DNA of 64,000 bases from Dendrolimus kikuchii (taxonomy: Eukaryota > Arthropoda > Insecta > Lepidoptera > Lasiocampidae), in NCBI GenBank assembly GCA_019925095.2, contig CM034402.1:7327501-7391500 (forward strand), in the 5' to 3' direction. Made by a program: the position numbers and the translations under genes. How positions within the stretch are numbered: position 1 is the stretch's first letter; the number at the start of each line of letters is the position of its first letter. Of this stretch, positions 1 through 22,100 are shown one piece after another. Under the pieces are notes generated by a model. It did no database searches. It was not told where the DNA came from and saw nothing but the letters and a program-made list of their open reading frames with translations.

Positions 1-690
1 CTGTTGCGTCAAGCGCAACGCATATTGGGCGTCAGAGCAATAAGAGGATACCGTACGGTGTCCTTCGAAGTGGCCTCGCTACTTGCCGGATCCCCCCCCA
101 TGGGACCTGGAAGCCAGGGTCCTGCCGTCACTGTATGTGTGGCGCAAAGAGGTCCTGGCCAGGGGCACCAGACCCGCGCTTCGCGAGATCGAGGCGTGCC
201 GATCGGAGCTCGGAACTCGTCGCCCATACCGGATTTGACACTTCGCTCCCGGCCGTGGTACGCACCATGGTCGGGAGCTCCACCGGATGGGACGCCGTCT
301 TCTCCTTCTGTGAGCAAGTTATGTTTGCGAAGGAGGAGGCGGAACGGGAGCGTGAGCGTAATTCCCTGCTCCGCTCCCGCCAAAGGAGGACGCGCCGACG
401 CCGGAGGTCGGATAGTGACCTTCGGCCGCCGTAAGCGGGCGGCGCGGGTGAGGCCCCTAGGGGTATAGGGGTTCTCACTCACCCGCACATGCCGTCGAAA
501 TGAGAGCACGAGTGTTCCGCGCGCGCTCATCTCTCTTCCCGTGGGGCGCGTTACAGACCGCCCCACGCACGAAAGAGACCTAATAGTAGCCGGGTACACG
601 TCCCCTGGCATAGAAAGAGGCCTAGTGAGGGGGGCCCACGCCTGCCAGGGCACGCGGAGTTGGGAAGCCCGCATTCACGTAGCCCTGGGA
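1..690 (+). mobile_element. 3' fragment of an R1-clade-like non-LTR retrotransposon
   Basis: The first 100 bases translate as the end of a reverse-transcriptase ORF, with the motif RAIRGYRTVSFEVASLLAGS that is typical of R1/TRAS/SART-type ORF2 proteins. The reading frame is then lost several times: a second frame gives WRKEVLARGTRPALREIEA near 140-220, and a third gives GWDAVFSFCEQVMFAKEEA near 290-350, the usual C-terminal signature of these elements. A GC-rich segment to about 680 looks like the 3' UTR. The copy is cut by the window edge, frameshifted and not functional. The exact family cannot be fixed from this piece. Confidence 0.75.
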
Positions 691-790
691 GAACGTTTAT
701 TTAAAATGATATTAGGATACCATAATGTCTTTGTTGGGCCATTTTTTAACTTTCAGTACTCCAGAATGCATGCTTGTATCGTACTAAACC

Positions 791-992
791 ACACGGATGT
801 TCCATCTGCTCAGCATATGTTAATGACTCATAGGGAACCTAAAAGATTAAAAAAATCAGGATGTTCTAAATTCGTCTGTATGTTGTATTTTACACGGATG
901 TTCCATCTGCTCGGCATATGTTAATGACTCATAGAGAACCTAAAAGGTTCAAAAAATGAGGAGGTTCTCAATGCGTCTGTATGTTGTATTTT
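791..992. repeat. 101-bp tandem duplication
   Basis: Two near-identical units (791-891 and 892-992) start with ACACGGATGTTCCATCTGCT and end with TGTATGTTGTATTTT, differing at a few positions. No coding potential is seen. Confidence 0.8.
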
Positions 993-1007
993 GTTTTTGT
1001 ATGTTTG

Positions 1008-1295
1008 TTACTCTATTTCTCCGTCAATTGGGGAAGGATTTTCAAAATTTTAATTTTAATCGAACGGATATACTCCCGAATTGTTTCCATTGTCACCGTG
1101 TCAGGATCTGATAAATGGTTTCCAAGGAATTAGAGAAACAGGCGCTTAACTTTTTTATATCCAAGTCACTCAATTTCCCCGTCAATTGTGGATCGATTTT
1201 GATTTTTTATTTATTTATTCGTAAGTATATACTCTCGAGACGATTCCATGGTCACCATATGAGGATTTGCTCAGTGGATTCCAGACAAATCAAGA
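1008..1295. repeat. Diverged tandem duplication, period about 150 bp
   Basis: Segments beginning near 1008 and 1160 both run through a CCGTCAATTG block, a T-rich block and a TTCCAT(T/G)GTCACC block. They are older and more diverged than the duplication just upstream. Together these two entries account for most of 790-1300; 1300-1500 shows nothing recognisable. Confidence 0.55.
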
Positions 1296-1509
1296 GTAAC
1301 CCGTGCTGAAGACCATATACACTGAAGAGTGAGATGGTAAATTTGTATTCGCGTGCCAGTTTTACAATTTCTACAGGTGCTTAATATATCATTTCTAAAG
1401 CTATTGAAGTATTTGCGCAACTAAAAACTCAATTTTTTTTTTTTTACAAAAACAAAACCGACTAGTAAAGTATAATATAAAAATGACTATATTTTGTAAA
1501 TTAGTTGTG

Positions 1510-1672
1510 GTTTTTTTATGTTTTACTTGGCACCGACTTCGAGATGTTGTAGAAAGTCCGTTAATTATTTATTTTTTGGTTTTTAGTGTGAAGTCGGTTT
1601 GGTTTTCGTTTGCGCAGATAAGGCAGATCGGTTTTCAACCCGTAAGTAGTCTATATTGAACTTTATTCTAAA
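1510..1672 (+). repeat. Dispersed repeat, copy 1 (partner at 33704-33862)
   Basis: This stretch matches 33704-33862 along its whole length, sharing CACCGACTTC, AGATGTTGTAGAAA and GCGCAGATAAGGCAGATCGG blocks. It is noncoding and its class is unknown. Confidence 0.75.
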
Positions 1673-2337
1673 CTGCCTGTTACTATGGGATCGTCGACGA
1701 TACGAACAGCACCACGCTGGATGGAGTCGAAAGATTACTCAGTAAGTGGGTCCCCCGAGCCATAAGTGTGTGTAAAATACCTCATATCTCCAAAATTGTT
1801 CAATAGATCTTGTTCAAACCAATTTTCGTTGAAATATTTTTTAAGATTTTATGATTTTCGCAAGGAATATCTACATCTTCTCATATATTGACCATTATTT
1901 TCCTTTCTTTTTTTCGAGAATTTTCTCCACACGGACATGCCAATCCTGTTAGACATTACTTCACACACACACACACAACTACTGGTGAGCAATAATACCT
2001 ATATAAAAAACATTCAAGCCTCCTCATTCCAATATTAATGGCGGCCATCTGTAATTTTTAGCTTTTTCAATATTTCATTACACCATTGCGTAACGGCATG
2101 CAAAGTACATATTTTAGCAAATCTTCATACAAAATTCACTTTTTTTTTAAATATGGCTATGACTTACATACATACACACAGGCCGACGATCATGGCGTCT
2201 TATTTGACCCAGATTACTACAAAACCCTAAAAATGTACATAATTTGTAGTTAGTTACTACAAGTTAAAGATTTTTTGTCTATCCTGTTACCAAGCAATGT
2301 AGGTACCACTGCAATCTAAGAATAGAATTTTGCGATA

Positions 2338-2569
2338 GTAATAATAATAATAAATTGGCACACGCATTACACATCCCTAATTTAAACAAGTTGTGTTTGT
2401 GTTATGGGTAACATACAACGGACACTCTAGGGCCGATCCCAGACACCCAGACCATTGTAAATAACGGAAGTTCATTTACGAAATTTACTATACCAATAAT
2501 CGAACCGGGAGTCTCTGCAATCCAGTGAGCTCAGCCGAAAAATACTTAACACGCCTAACCACAGAGATA
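2338..2569 (-). mobile_element. tRNA-derived SINE, copy 1
   Basis: Read on the minus strand, the element starts with a tRNA-like head (box A TGGTTGAGCG-like, box B GGTTCGATTCC-like, mutated here) and ends in an ATT-repeat tail (2338-2352 on the plus strand). The same sequence occurs at 3184-3424, 29516-29765, 37739-37938 and 61005-61244. This copy is the most diverged of the five. Confidence 0.8.
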
Positions 2570-2659
2570 TCGGAGAATCAAATTTTTTTTAACAATAATA
2601 GGTACATGTATTAATTTTAAATTCGTCATATTTATATTTTATTATAGATTCTTTGTCAT

Positions 2660-2794
2660 ATATTATTAGCTTATCGCAGAATTATTTCTTGCTAATCTTC
2701 GTCGATTCAGTGATTTGTTTTATTAATCGAATTGATAATCAGTAGAAAAACAGTGGAAGCATATAAATTGTCTCGCATTCTGTTTATTATCAGT
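2660..2794 (+). promoter_or_regulatory. Core promoter of the multi-CBM14 gene
   Basis: A TATAAA box at 2762-2767 is followed at the canonical distance by an arthropod initiator TCAGT at 2790-2794, so the predicted start of transcription is A2792, 30 bases from the first T of the TATA box. GATA-type motifs (GATAAG on the minus strand near 2668; TGATAA near 2734) lie just upstream, in keeping with, but not proof of, midgut expression. The 5' UTR would be 55 nt long. Confidence 0.7.
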
Positions 2795-2846
2795 GTTTTT
2801 TGTTAAACCATCCAAAAATATCCACTCGGATATAATAAGCAAATAA

Positions 2847-13202
<10,356 letters not shown>

Positions 13203-13208
<6 letters not shown>

Positions 13209-14171
13209 GAGATTTTGCGGAATATTGTCCCATTCTTCTGAAAGTGCTATTCTTAGTGCTGCCACTGTCGTGGGCAAAGGGTTTCTCGCATATACAGCTC
13301 TTTTTAAATTGTCCCAAACATGCTCAATGGGATTAAGATCCGGGCTGCATGCTGGCCAATTCATTGTACGTATCCCAACCTCTTCGCAATATTGTCGAAC
13401 TTGTGCAGAAGCGTGCGGCCGGGCATTATCCTGCATTAAAGTAAAATTTTCGCCTATGAATCCCATGTAAGGCACTACGTGATCTTCTAAGATCTCTGTT
13501 ATGTAGCGATGTGCAGTCAAACCCTCTCTATTACCGTTTTGATGGACCATGTCTATGAACACAAGTTCTGTTCGCCCGTTCATCGATATGCCACCCCAGA
13601 CCATACACGAACCGCTTCCAAAAGGAACACGCTCCTCAATGCAACTTTGAGCATGTCGCTCCCCACGTCGACGATAGACTCTTCTGCGACCATCTGCACC
13701 ATATAAACATGTCCTACACTCGTCCGTGAACAATACGGAGGTCCATTGCTCTTCTGTCCAATTCAGGTAATCACGCGCAAATCATAAGCGAGCTTGTCTG
13801 TGAGCTACAGACAACTTTGGACCATTTGCTGGTCTAAAAGGGGTGATATCCGCTTCCTTTAACCTTCTTCTTATTGTTCGTGCACTCACTTTTACTCCAC
13901 GTACTTCATTAAGCTGTGTTTTGATGTTAACAGACGTGAGGAAACGATTTCGCAGGGAAGTTGTAACAATAAATCGGTCATCACGACCGGTGGTTGCTCG
14001 AGTCCTGCCTGTACCACGTCTCCTTCTGTAAGATCCTGTCTCCACAAACCTTCTGTATATTCTAGAAATCGTAGACTGGTTTAAATTTAAATTTCTACCA
14101 ATCGTTCGTTGATCCAAGCCCTCCCGCACCAATGCTACAATTTGAGCTGCTTGTTCGGATGAAGTATCCAT
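13203..14171 (-). pseudogene. Tc1-like transposase, truncated, one nonsense codon
   Basis: From ATG at 14171 (MDTSSEQAAQIVALVREGLD) the minus strand encodes an N-terminal helix-turn-helix pair (QRTIGRNLNLNQSTISRIYR) and the basic GRPR-like linker. It then encodes the catalytic DDE region, with TDEC, VWGGIS, QDNARPHASAQV and WPACSPDLNPIEHVWDNLKR. An in-frame TGA interrupts it at about 13788-13790, and the reading frame is unchanged on the other side. The C terminus stops at PQNLL and runs straight into the CBM14 coding sequence, so this end lacks its terminal inverted repeat. No TIR was found at the other end either. It is a dead fragment that marks the breakpoint of the chitin-binding gene. 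Confidence 0.85.
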
Positions 14172-14279
14172 ATTATGGTTCAAAAACTCTCGATGAGTTA
14201 AAAAACTAACCCAACAATTCTGCTGGTAACAATAATTCAATTGACAAAAGAATAAAAAATCAATGAGAATCAATTTAAA

Positions 14280-14980
14280 ACTTTGCTATAGATAACACGC
14301 AAATCTGATACTACGAGTAAATTTTCAATTTTCTTTTCCCGGGTATATTCATTTGTTTTACTGCAGTTCTATTTTTAAATTTTCCTTTTTTTTGAGATTA
14401 AGAGCCAGTCTCTCCATATTTATATAATTTAATATAAAAAGTTTGCATACTTATTTAAAAAAATCATTTCAAAGTAATCCTGAACTTTGATGCAGTTTAT
14501 GAGTCCGTCAGTTTATATATATAATACGTGATAATCTTTCGTAGTCAATATTCAGAACACTAAAAAAATATACATAACTTACTTACGATTTATGATTAAG
14601 CTTTACGATTATACATCAACCTCCTGGGTCACGTCACTCATATTTTAGAAAAACAAGTTGGCCCTTGAAATTTTACATTTTCTACTCTTTAACCTGTGTT
14701 TTTCAGAGGACGTATTTTTTTATGTGTAGAGGTTATTATAAGCTTAAGTTTAAGTTTGTGGACTCGCCACCCTTATCCCCCAGCCGCCATATTGGAAAAA
14801 GGGGTACAAAAGATTTCGCGATGTATCTCGTAAACTGTTAAAAATCGAATCGACAATACTGTTACAAGATAGGCTCCGGACAAAGACAAATTCCACGTAC
14901 AGATCTGTAAAAGCACATTTTATTACCTGTCGGCATTTGAACTGATTGTAATCCTTTTATAATTGTCTTCTTTTGTTCAC
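14280..14980. other. Unassigned AT-rich intergenic DNA
   Basis: No open frame, known repeat or RNA gene was recognised. No continuation of the interrupted CBM14 domain is present here. Confidence 0.6.
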
Positions 14981-15365
14981 TTATTTATTGGCGTACGTTT
15001 CTAGTTATTGTGGAGATCAGTCTATTGTCCTATTGTACTCGTTTACGGCCGCTCAGGAGCATCATTGGCAATGTGTTGCGGATTATAAGTACAAACTAAT
15101 TCTAGGAAATTATGTGGACGTTGCCAGGCGGGCACATTCGCATTTGTGAAGTATAAAACGACGGCCTGACTGAGAGAGGAGGCAGTTGAGCTTCGACTAC
15201 TACATGGGCGTGACGTGTGTACATTCGGGAAAGTAATAGTGACGGACTTTGCCCGTTTTATTGAATTACGACCTTCTGCATTACGTTTGGATTTGTTGCG
15301 TTCGGTTATATTTGTACCTGTGTTATACGTGTTTGTATAGTTCTAATAAACTCTATAATAATAAC
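14980..15365 (+). mobile_element. Possible LTR fragment
   Basis: A TATAAA box (15152-15157) in a GC-richer context is followed about 190 bases on by an AATAAA signal (around 15345), the layout of an LTR U3-R-U5. No second LTR, terminal TG/CA pair or target duplication could be identified, so this is only a suggestion. Confidence 0.3.
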
Positions 15366-15369
15366 TGTA

Positions 15370-16130
15370 AAATAAATGGTAGTCACAAAGATAAGTATCT
15401 TGGCCTTTGGTTGGATGACAAACTAACATGGAGACCACATATTGACCATGTGAGAAGTAAGCTCATCCCAGGCAAATTCTCTAACTATATACCTCACAAA
15501 GTACGGCTCATCATTGACAATTCCCTTGTAAAGTCTCATCTTGAATATCTTATAGAAATATGGGGATTATCCGCTAAAACAAACTTAAAACTATTACAAA
15601 TTACACAAAATAAAATTGTCAAAACGTTATACCATCTAGATTATCTTACTCCAACTAAACATTTATACTCTAAAACTAACCTATTAAATATTTCTCAAAT
15701 ATACACATATAATAAACCTGCATACTAATAAAAAAGATAACCAATAAAAATACATACTCCAAGCTATCCTTTCCTGCTAAAACATATAAATATAATATCC
15801 GGAAGAAAAAGCAATTTCAATTAAGTCTACCACGAACAAATTACGGGAAAAAAACATTATGTTTGAAGGTGTGCAGTTATTTAATAAATTGCCAGACGAC
15901 CAACAAAAATGTAAAAATATAAACTTTTTAAAATGAAACTAAAAAACATTTTATTAAAATAAATATAAAATAATAAACCGCAACATAATTATGTCGAAGA
16001 CTGCATAGGACCATATTAGTGTTAAGAATTATATTGTATAACTTACTTTAATTATTTTTAATCTCATTGTAAGTAAACTACATGTTCTTATGGGAAATAA
16101 AGCTCTTTAAACCTATAATTCTGACGGCAT
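15370..16130 (+). mobile_element. 3' end of a CR1/Jockey-group non-LTR retrotransposon
   Basis: Translation gives KYLGLWLDDKLTWRPHID, NSLVKSHLEYLIEIWG and LQITQNKIVKTLYHLDYLTP, the standard end of a reverse-transcriptase ORF. After a stop at 15726, further pieces follow in other frames (KNIMFEGVQLFNKLPDD near 15856-15905). An AATAAA lies near 16095. It is 5' truncated and frameshifted. Confidence 0.75.
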
Positions 16131-16319
16131 TTTAATTCGAATCCCGCAAACTCGTAACAATACCTTTCGAAGCTTTAATTATTGATATTTTAATACAATT
16201 TTTGAAGAGAGAAAAAAAACGTCTTTTATTTTACATATCTATATTCTGAATTACATTAAATTCAATGACCAATAATAAAAACAACAATTATCAAAAACTA
16301 TGGTACAAATGTGGTTTTC

Positions 16320-16552
16320 GCTACAGCTAATTTTTGGACTTAAACTCTTCGCTACTTTTTATTTTCCCGGGAGCGGTTTGTATTCTTCGGGTGTGTAAGA
16401 ATTTGCTTATTCCGACACAATTTTCACTAAAACGATAACTTAAATTCTTTTTCAATCACTGAGGTATTTTGTTTGTGTCCCGAGAATCCCGCGGGAATTT
16501 CAAATCAGGTGTGGATGAAGTCGCGGGCATATCCTAGTACTATAATAAATCT
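16320..16552 (+). repeat. Dispersed repeat Y, copy 1 (Helitron-like end)
   Basis: Contains TTTTCCCGGGAGCGGTTTG, GTGTCCCGAGAATCCCGCGG and GATGAAGTCGCGGGCAT, ending in CTAGT at about 16547. A second copy at 60890-61320 carries a SINE insertion. Confidence 0.6.
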
Positions 16553-16689
16553 GTAAATGGTTAGAATTTGTACATTGCGTTTAAAAATGTGAAAAAAATC
16601 AGGGGCTAATTTGGACCAGGAATACCAAAAATGCAATTTTTAGAACCTTTGTCTATATCTCTGTTAGAGCATCACGTGAAAATTACTAA

Positions 16690-16965
16690 ACGGATTTCAA
16701 TGAAACTCGATACAGAGCTAGCTTATATCCCGGGTCGTAACTTAAGATACTTTTTACCCCGATAAATAACGTCATTTCCGTGGAATAGACGAGAAGTGCG
16801 AAAAAGTTGACGCTGCGATCCCCTCTTTTTGGAAACTACTGAACGTATATGAACCACATAGTTTAGTCTACATAGTGTGCTAGCTTATAACCCGAATTAA
16901 CACTTAGGAGACTTTTAACCCCATAAATAATGTCGTTTTCGTGGAATAAACGGATTAGCAAAAGA
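16690..16965. repeat. Tandem duplication, period about 162 bp
   Basis: GCTAGCTTATA(T/A)CCCG blocks at 16718 and 16880 are each followed by TTTTA(C/A)CCC(C/G)ATAAATAA and CGTGGAATA(G/A)ACG. It is noncoding repeat DNA typical of non-autonomous lepidopteran elements. Confidence 0.55.
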
Positions 16966-17142
16966 GACAGCGATGCAATCGCATTTTGCCAATTCGCTTT
17001 ACTTGATTACTTCAAATCAGGTTGACTGCGACTCGCCTCTATGTTTCGCTGTGCAGTTGTATAGACTATATGCATTTAGTTTATTCGTTATTGTAGTGAA
17101 CTTAGTAACGAGAAACAGTAAAGTTTTAGGTAAAACACCTAA

Positions 17143-17561
17143 TCTATATATAATTATATAAAAATCAATAGCTGTTCGTTAGTCTCGCTAAAACTCGAGA
17201 ACGGCTGGACTGGTTTGGCTAATTTTGGTTTTGAATTATTTGTGGAAGTCCAGGGAAGGTTTAAAAGGTCAGTAAATATGAAAAAAATGCTTGGAATATA
17301 GTAAAAACAACAATTTCGATGTCCCTTAGAAACTATTCCTACCTATCAAACATTTGATGTTCGTCCCGCCGTTTAGAAATCAATTCAATTTAAAAGTCGT
17401 TCAGAAATCAAAATAAATTTAAAAGTGAAGTGTTTTTTTCATTTTTTTGGTTTTGAATGTCAAACTATTGATTTTTACTAAAGTTGAAACATTCTCCAAT
17501 TATCATTCAGCTTTTTTATTTATTGATTCTGAGGCGGTACGAAGTTTGCCGGGTCAGCTAG
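17143..17561 (+). mobile_element. Non-autonomous Helitron
   Basis: The element starts with TC (17143), has the CTATATATA start common in lepidopteran Helitrons, and ends GTTTGCCGGGTCAGCTAG at 17561. It sits between A (17142) and T (17562), as expected for Helitron insertion. A similar 5' end, without the rest, occurs at 34476. No Rep/helicase coding sequence is present. Confidence 0.75.
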
Positions 17562-17798
17562 TTATTAATCAAATAGGTAAAACACCTAATAATATAATTT
17601 GTATATACGTAACATAGAGCTGCTACCTAGGGGTTTTCACACAGCGTGGCCGTCGTCGGGGATATCAAATTTGTCATATAAAGAGAACGCTATTAAAACG
17701 TTTATTGGAAAATATGGGTTATTGATTAATAACAGTCTGCGGTAAAGTATAGAAATTATTTTAGTACTGTACTGTTACAAAGTTAGTTCATCAGTATT

Positions 17799-17947
17799 TG
17801 TTGGCAACACCAACAAACAATTGAAGTTTGACTTTGTCACAACAGAAAATTTTCCCTTCGAAATGTAATGGTGCAATCTTAGTAAATTTATTAAATATCT
17901 CTCGCAGTGCTATTTTTACCCTTTCCTTAATAGTTTTGATTTAATCA
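17799..17947 (+). repeat. BEL/Pao left LTR
   Basis: 149 bp, TG at the start and CA at the end. By eye one substitution (17827 region, G versus A) separates it from the right LTR. Confidence 0.8.
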
Positions 17948-18419
17948 TATGGTCCTTCGATTTCGGCGATAAAATAAATACCAGCACATTGGCACGAAAA
18001 TTTTTAACACGTAAGGCGAAATAGGTGCAATAGAAGTTGGAGCAATATTACTCTTCAGCATCCACCTACAAAAAGGGTAAACAGCGAGCGCAACATATTT
18101 TCCGTTTGCTGCAATAAAAAAAGCATCGAGAGCAATATCATCACCATCAAGAGGAAAAGTCAAAATTTTCATCAAAGGTTTGGCCGACATTTTGAAATTA
18201 AATTACAAAGAAGTCAAGGAAAATTTCACTTCATAGAAGATAGCGACGTCTACAGCTATTTCAGGATAACAGTGCATGCTGTTTTACGAACATTTCTTTC
18301 TCCAAAGAAGATTTAAACAGGACTTTGACACGGTTTTCTTTTTTAGTGACAGTTTATTTATAATTTCTTTGATAGACTTCAACGCCAGACAATATTTATT
18401 TTATTAGTGTTAATTATAT

Positions 18420-19057
18420 TATAAGCCATAATGGCGGTAGTTGAGTTTTTTTTGCAAGTACGGCGGTAGCGTTCGCTAGCGGCACGTGCCCTGTACACGT
18501 GCGCGGCGTCGTCACCCCGCCCACCTTTCACTACGCTTAGAGTATAAAAACGGACCGCTCCGTTGTATTGGCACGCATTTCCAACGAATGCGTCGTCGAG
18601 CATGGACCATTGGCTTCCAATCAGTACTGCTCTGACAATAGATACGGAACACCGTCATTGGCGGCTAAGTACTATCTAAATAATAGACGTGGAACACTGT
18701 CCCAGTCAGTACTGTCTAAATTGCGGTAGGTGCGTGGAACGCTGTATCTAACAGCCAGTACAGCCCTAAAGTGACCGCCCCGCTCTCATGACAATAGACG
18801 TGGAACACTGTCCCAGACAGTCAGTACCGTCTAAATTGCGGTAGGTGCGTGGAACGCTGTATCTAACAGCCAGTACAGCCCTAAAGTGACCGCCCCCGCT
18901 GTCATATCTAACTGTAATTGTTTTTGTACTTTATTAATGGTGTTTTTGTACTTTATTAATGGTTGTTTGTCTAATTAAAACGATAAATTTGTTATAAAAT
19001 TAAATAAATTGTTTACGACTATATTTTTTTATTATTTTCCACTTCTGGTCGCTAAAA
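18420..19057 (+). repeat. Gypsy 5' LTR
   Basis: Contains a TATAAAAA box at 18543 and an AATAAA near 18998. It also has an internal tandem duplication of about 111 bp (units starting AATAGACGTGGAACACTGTC at 18682 and 18793), which is present in both LTRs and so predates this insertion. Confidence 0.9.
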
Positions 19058-19137
19058 TCAGAAGTGGGATAGAACTTATTAGCTCACAAATATTAGACGT
19101 GATACCTACACAAACAACCGTTAAATATTAATTAGGA

Positions 19138-22100
19138 ATGCCACGTTCGTCAAGATCACGTGATGGGTCGGTAAAGACGCCACCTCGGTCTAAGTCTAGG
19201 CGTGTCATGCCGCGTTCGCCAAGATCACGTGACAGGTCGGTTAGAACGCCGCCTCGCTCTGACTCTAGGCGTGTCATGCCGCGTTCGTTAAGACCACGTG
19301 ATAGGTCAGTTAGGACGCCACCTCGGTCTGGGTCTAGGTGTAGCCAACGCAGCGAATCGCGACTAGACCATAGGCATAATTCACGATCGCCTAACGATCA
19401 AATGCGTTCGCGCTGTTATAAAACTCGCTCACGGTCCCATCATAATAGAACCCGTTCGAATTCACGTAGTGACAAGATACGCTCACGTTTGCGTAGTGGT
19501 AGAACTCGTTCACGATCTCGTCGCAGTGGCTCTTCACGATCTCGTCGCAGTCGCTCGCGTAACGGTAGCCATCATGGTCCGCGTGAAGGGCCTAGGTCAC
19601 GAACGGCCAGCTCGCACCAACGCCGTAATAAATCTCGATCCTATCATGACATTTCCGCGAAAAACGTACTAGGCACTATTATGTCACGACTGACTGCCAT
19701 TGAAAAAAATACTAATAGTGGTTCACATGTTACGCCGTCAGTTCGGAACAGCACACCTCCATTAGATAAAAATATTTCCGTAACCCAAGCGCTTGTTGAC
19801 GCATTAGGAGTATTAACAAAAAACAAATCAAACTATTACGTTTCAAATTTTGATCCAGCTATAAACAATTTTGAGGTATGGTGTGGTGAAGTGGACAGGG
19901 CTAGGCACGTGAACCGCTGGGATGATCTCGAGTGTTTCTCCCGTGTGGCTCATTGTTTGAAAGGTGACGCAAAGACCTGGTTAAATGAATGGGCTACAAA
20001 TGATCGCTCGTGGTCCAATTTTCTAAAGGAATTTAAGTCTTTGTGTCCGCAAAAGATTAACTTCGCTCAAATTCTACAAGAGGTTATAAACACCACGTCC
20101 GAAAAATTTCCGTCATACGCAGAGTATGCGCGTCGTTCATTATTAAGATTGCGAGTAGTAAGAGGTTTAAGCGAAGACCTTATGGTTCAAATAGTGATTT
20201 ACGGCATCAATGATGTACAGGTACGCGCAGCAGCTACCAATGCCGACCTAACAACGGAAAACCTCGTTTCCTTTTTAGCTACTTATCTAAAACCTACTCG
20301 TAAGTTTCAAAATCGTAACTCCGATAAATTTGTGCCATCCGGTAATATGGCTAAAAGGCGAAATTTTAACGGTCCTACTAAGTCCGATTTCAAATGTTTC
20401 TGTTGTGGCCGAGCAGGGCATAACAGAGCACAGTGCCCCAAGAATCGTAATGTTAATGACAAGGGCGATGCGCATGATAATGTTAAACCAGTCGTCTGCT
20501 CTTTCTGTAAGAAAGTAGGGCATAGAGAGAGTAACTGTTTTGCTAAGGCCCGATCAGGGTCTCAAGGTGATAATAGTAACCAACGCAAAGTTAACTTGTG
20601 TAGCGAACCTTCAAACGTGAAAGATAAAAACGATATGAGTACAGCCGTGATACAAGGTATACCAGTTGACGTTCTTATAGATAGTGGAGCACTCAATGTA
20701 TCCTTAATATCGTCAGCGGTAGTAACTTACTTCTCCGGTTTGCGTAAACAAATTAAATGCCCTTTGAAAGGAATAGGCGATAAAGAGATTGTTGCTCGCG
20801 AGTATATCACTTTAACTGTCGAATTTAGGAATATAGCGCTTGAAGTAGATTTTGTCATAGTACCCGCCTCGTGCATGAATACGCCCATTATCATAGGGAC
20901 TGACGTACTTAATCGCGATGGCGTCACGTTTATTCGCACGAAACACGGACAGTACTTAACTCATACGCCAAACAGCGTATTAAAAGTAAACTCTGTAAGT
21001 GTTAGCAACCCCAACAAGATAAATACACCTCTCGAAGGAGCGGAACTTGCCAAGTTGATGGCAGTGGTAGATGAATTCTCTCCGTTTTTAAATACCGGTA
21101 CAGCCACCACTACCGTGAATACTGGTAAAATGCGCATCAATTTGACAAGTGACGTCCCTGTGTCATACCATCCATATCGTTTGGCGTACCAAGAGAAGCT
21201 AAAGGTGCGTGAGATATGTCGGGATCTGTTAGACAAAAAAATTATTAGGGAGTCTGATTCCGAATACGCAAGCCCGGTCATTTTGGTCAAGAAAAAAGAT
21301 GGTTCTGACAGAATGTGTGTAGACTTTCGAGCTCTAAATCGCATTACTGTCAGGGATAGGTACCCCCTACCTCTGATTGATGATCACATCGATCGGCTTG
21401 GAGGCTCGAAATTCTTCACATCTTTAGATATGGCGTCGGGTTTTCATCAAATCCCTATTGATGAGGACTCGATCCATAAGACGGGTTTTGTAACTACAGA
21501 AGCTCATTATGAGTATTTAAAAATGCCGTATGGGTTATGCAATTCCCCCACTGTGTACCAACGTATCATCAACAATACCTTGCGTAAATTTATAGAAGCA
21601 GGGAATGTCCTAGTATATATTGACGATGTACTGATCCTAAGTTCAACGGTCGATGATGGCATTACCTTATTACACAATGTCCTGAGGACATTGACAAAAG
21701 CCGGGTTCTCGGTTAACGTACGCAAATGTTTCTTCCTTACTACCGAAATAGAGTACCTCGGTCGCGTTATTAGTCATGGTCAGGTTAGGCCGAGCCCGCA
21801 CAAAATCAAAGCACTAGTTAACGCACCTATTCCTAGTAACGTCAAACAAGTACGCCAGTTTTTAGGCCTTGCGGGTTACTTTCGGCGTTACATCGAAGGT
21901 TACGCAACGAAAACCGCATGTATCTCGCATCTCATAAAGAAAGACGTAAAATTTCAATGGGGACCTGATCAAGATCAAGTCCGGCAAGATCTTATCAAAC
22001 GTTTAACTAGCGAACCCATACTTGCGATTTTTGACCCGAACCTTCCTACAGAACTGCACACTGGTGCCAGCAGTGTAGGATACGGTGCGGTACTTATGCA

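Noticed and set aside
17945..18190. 81-codon minus-strand frame in the BEL 5' UTR
   Set aside because: Overlaps the primer-binding region and untranslated leader of the BEL element; no domain recognised.
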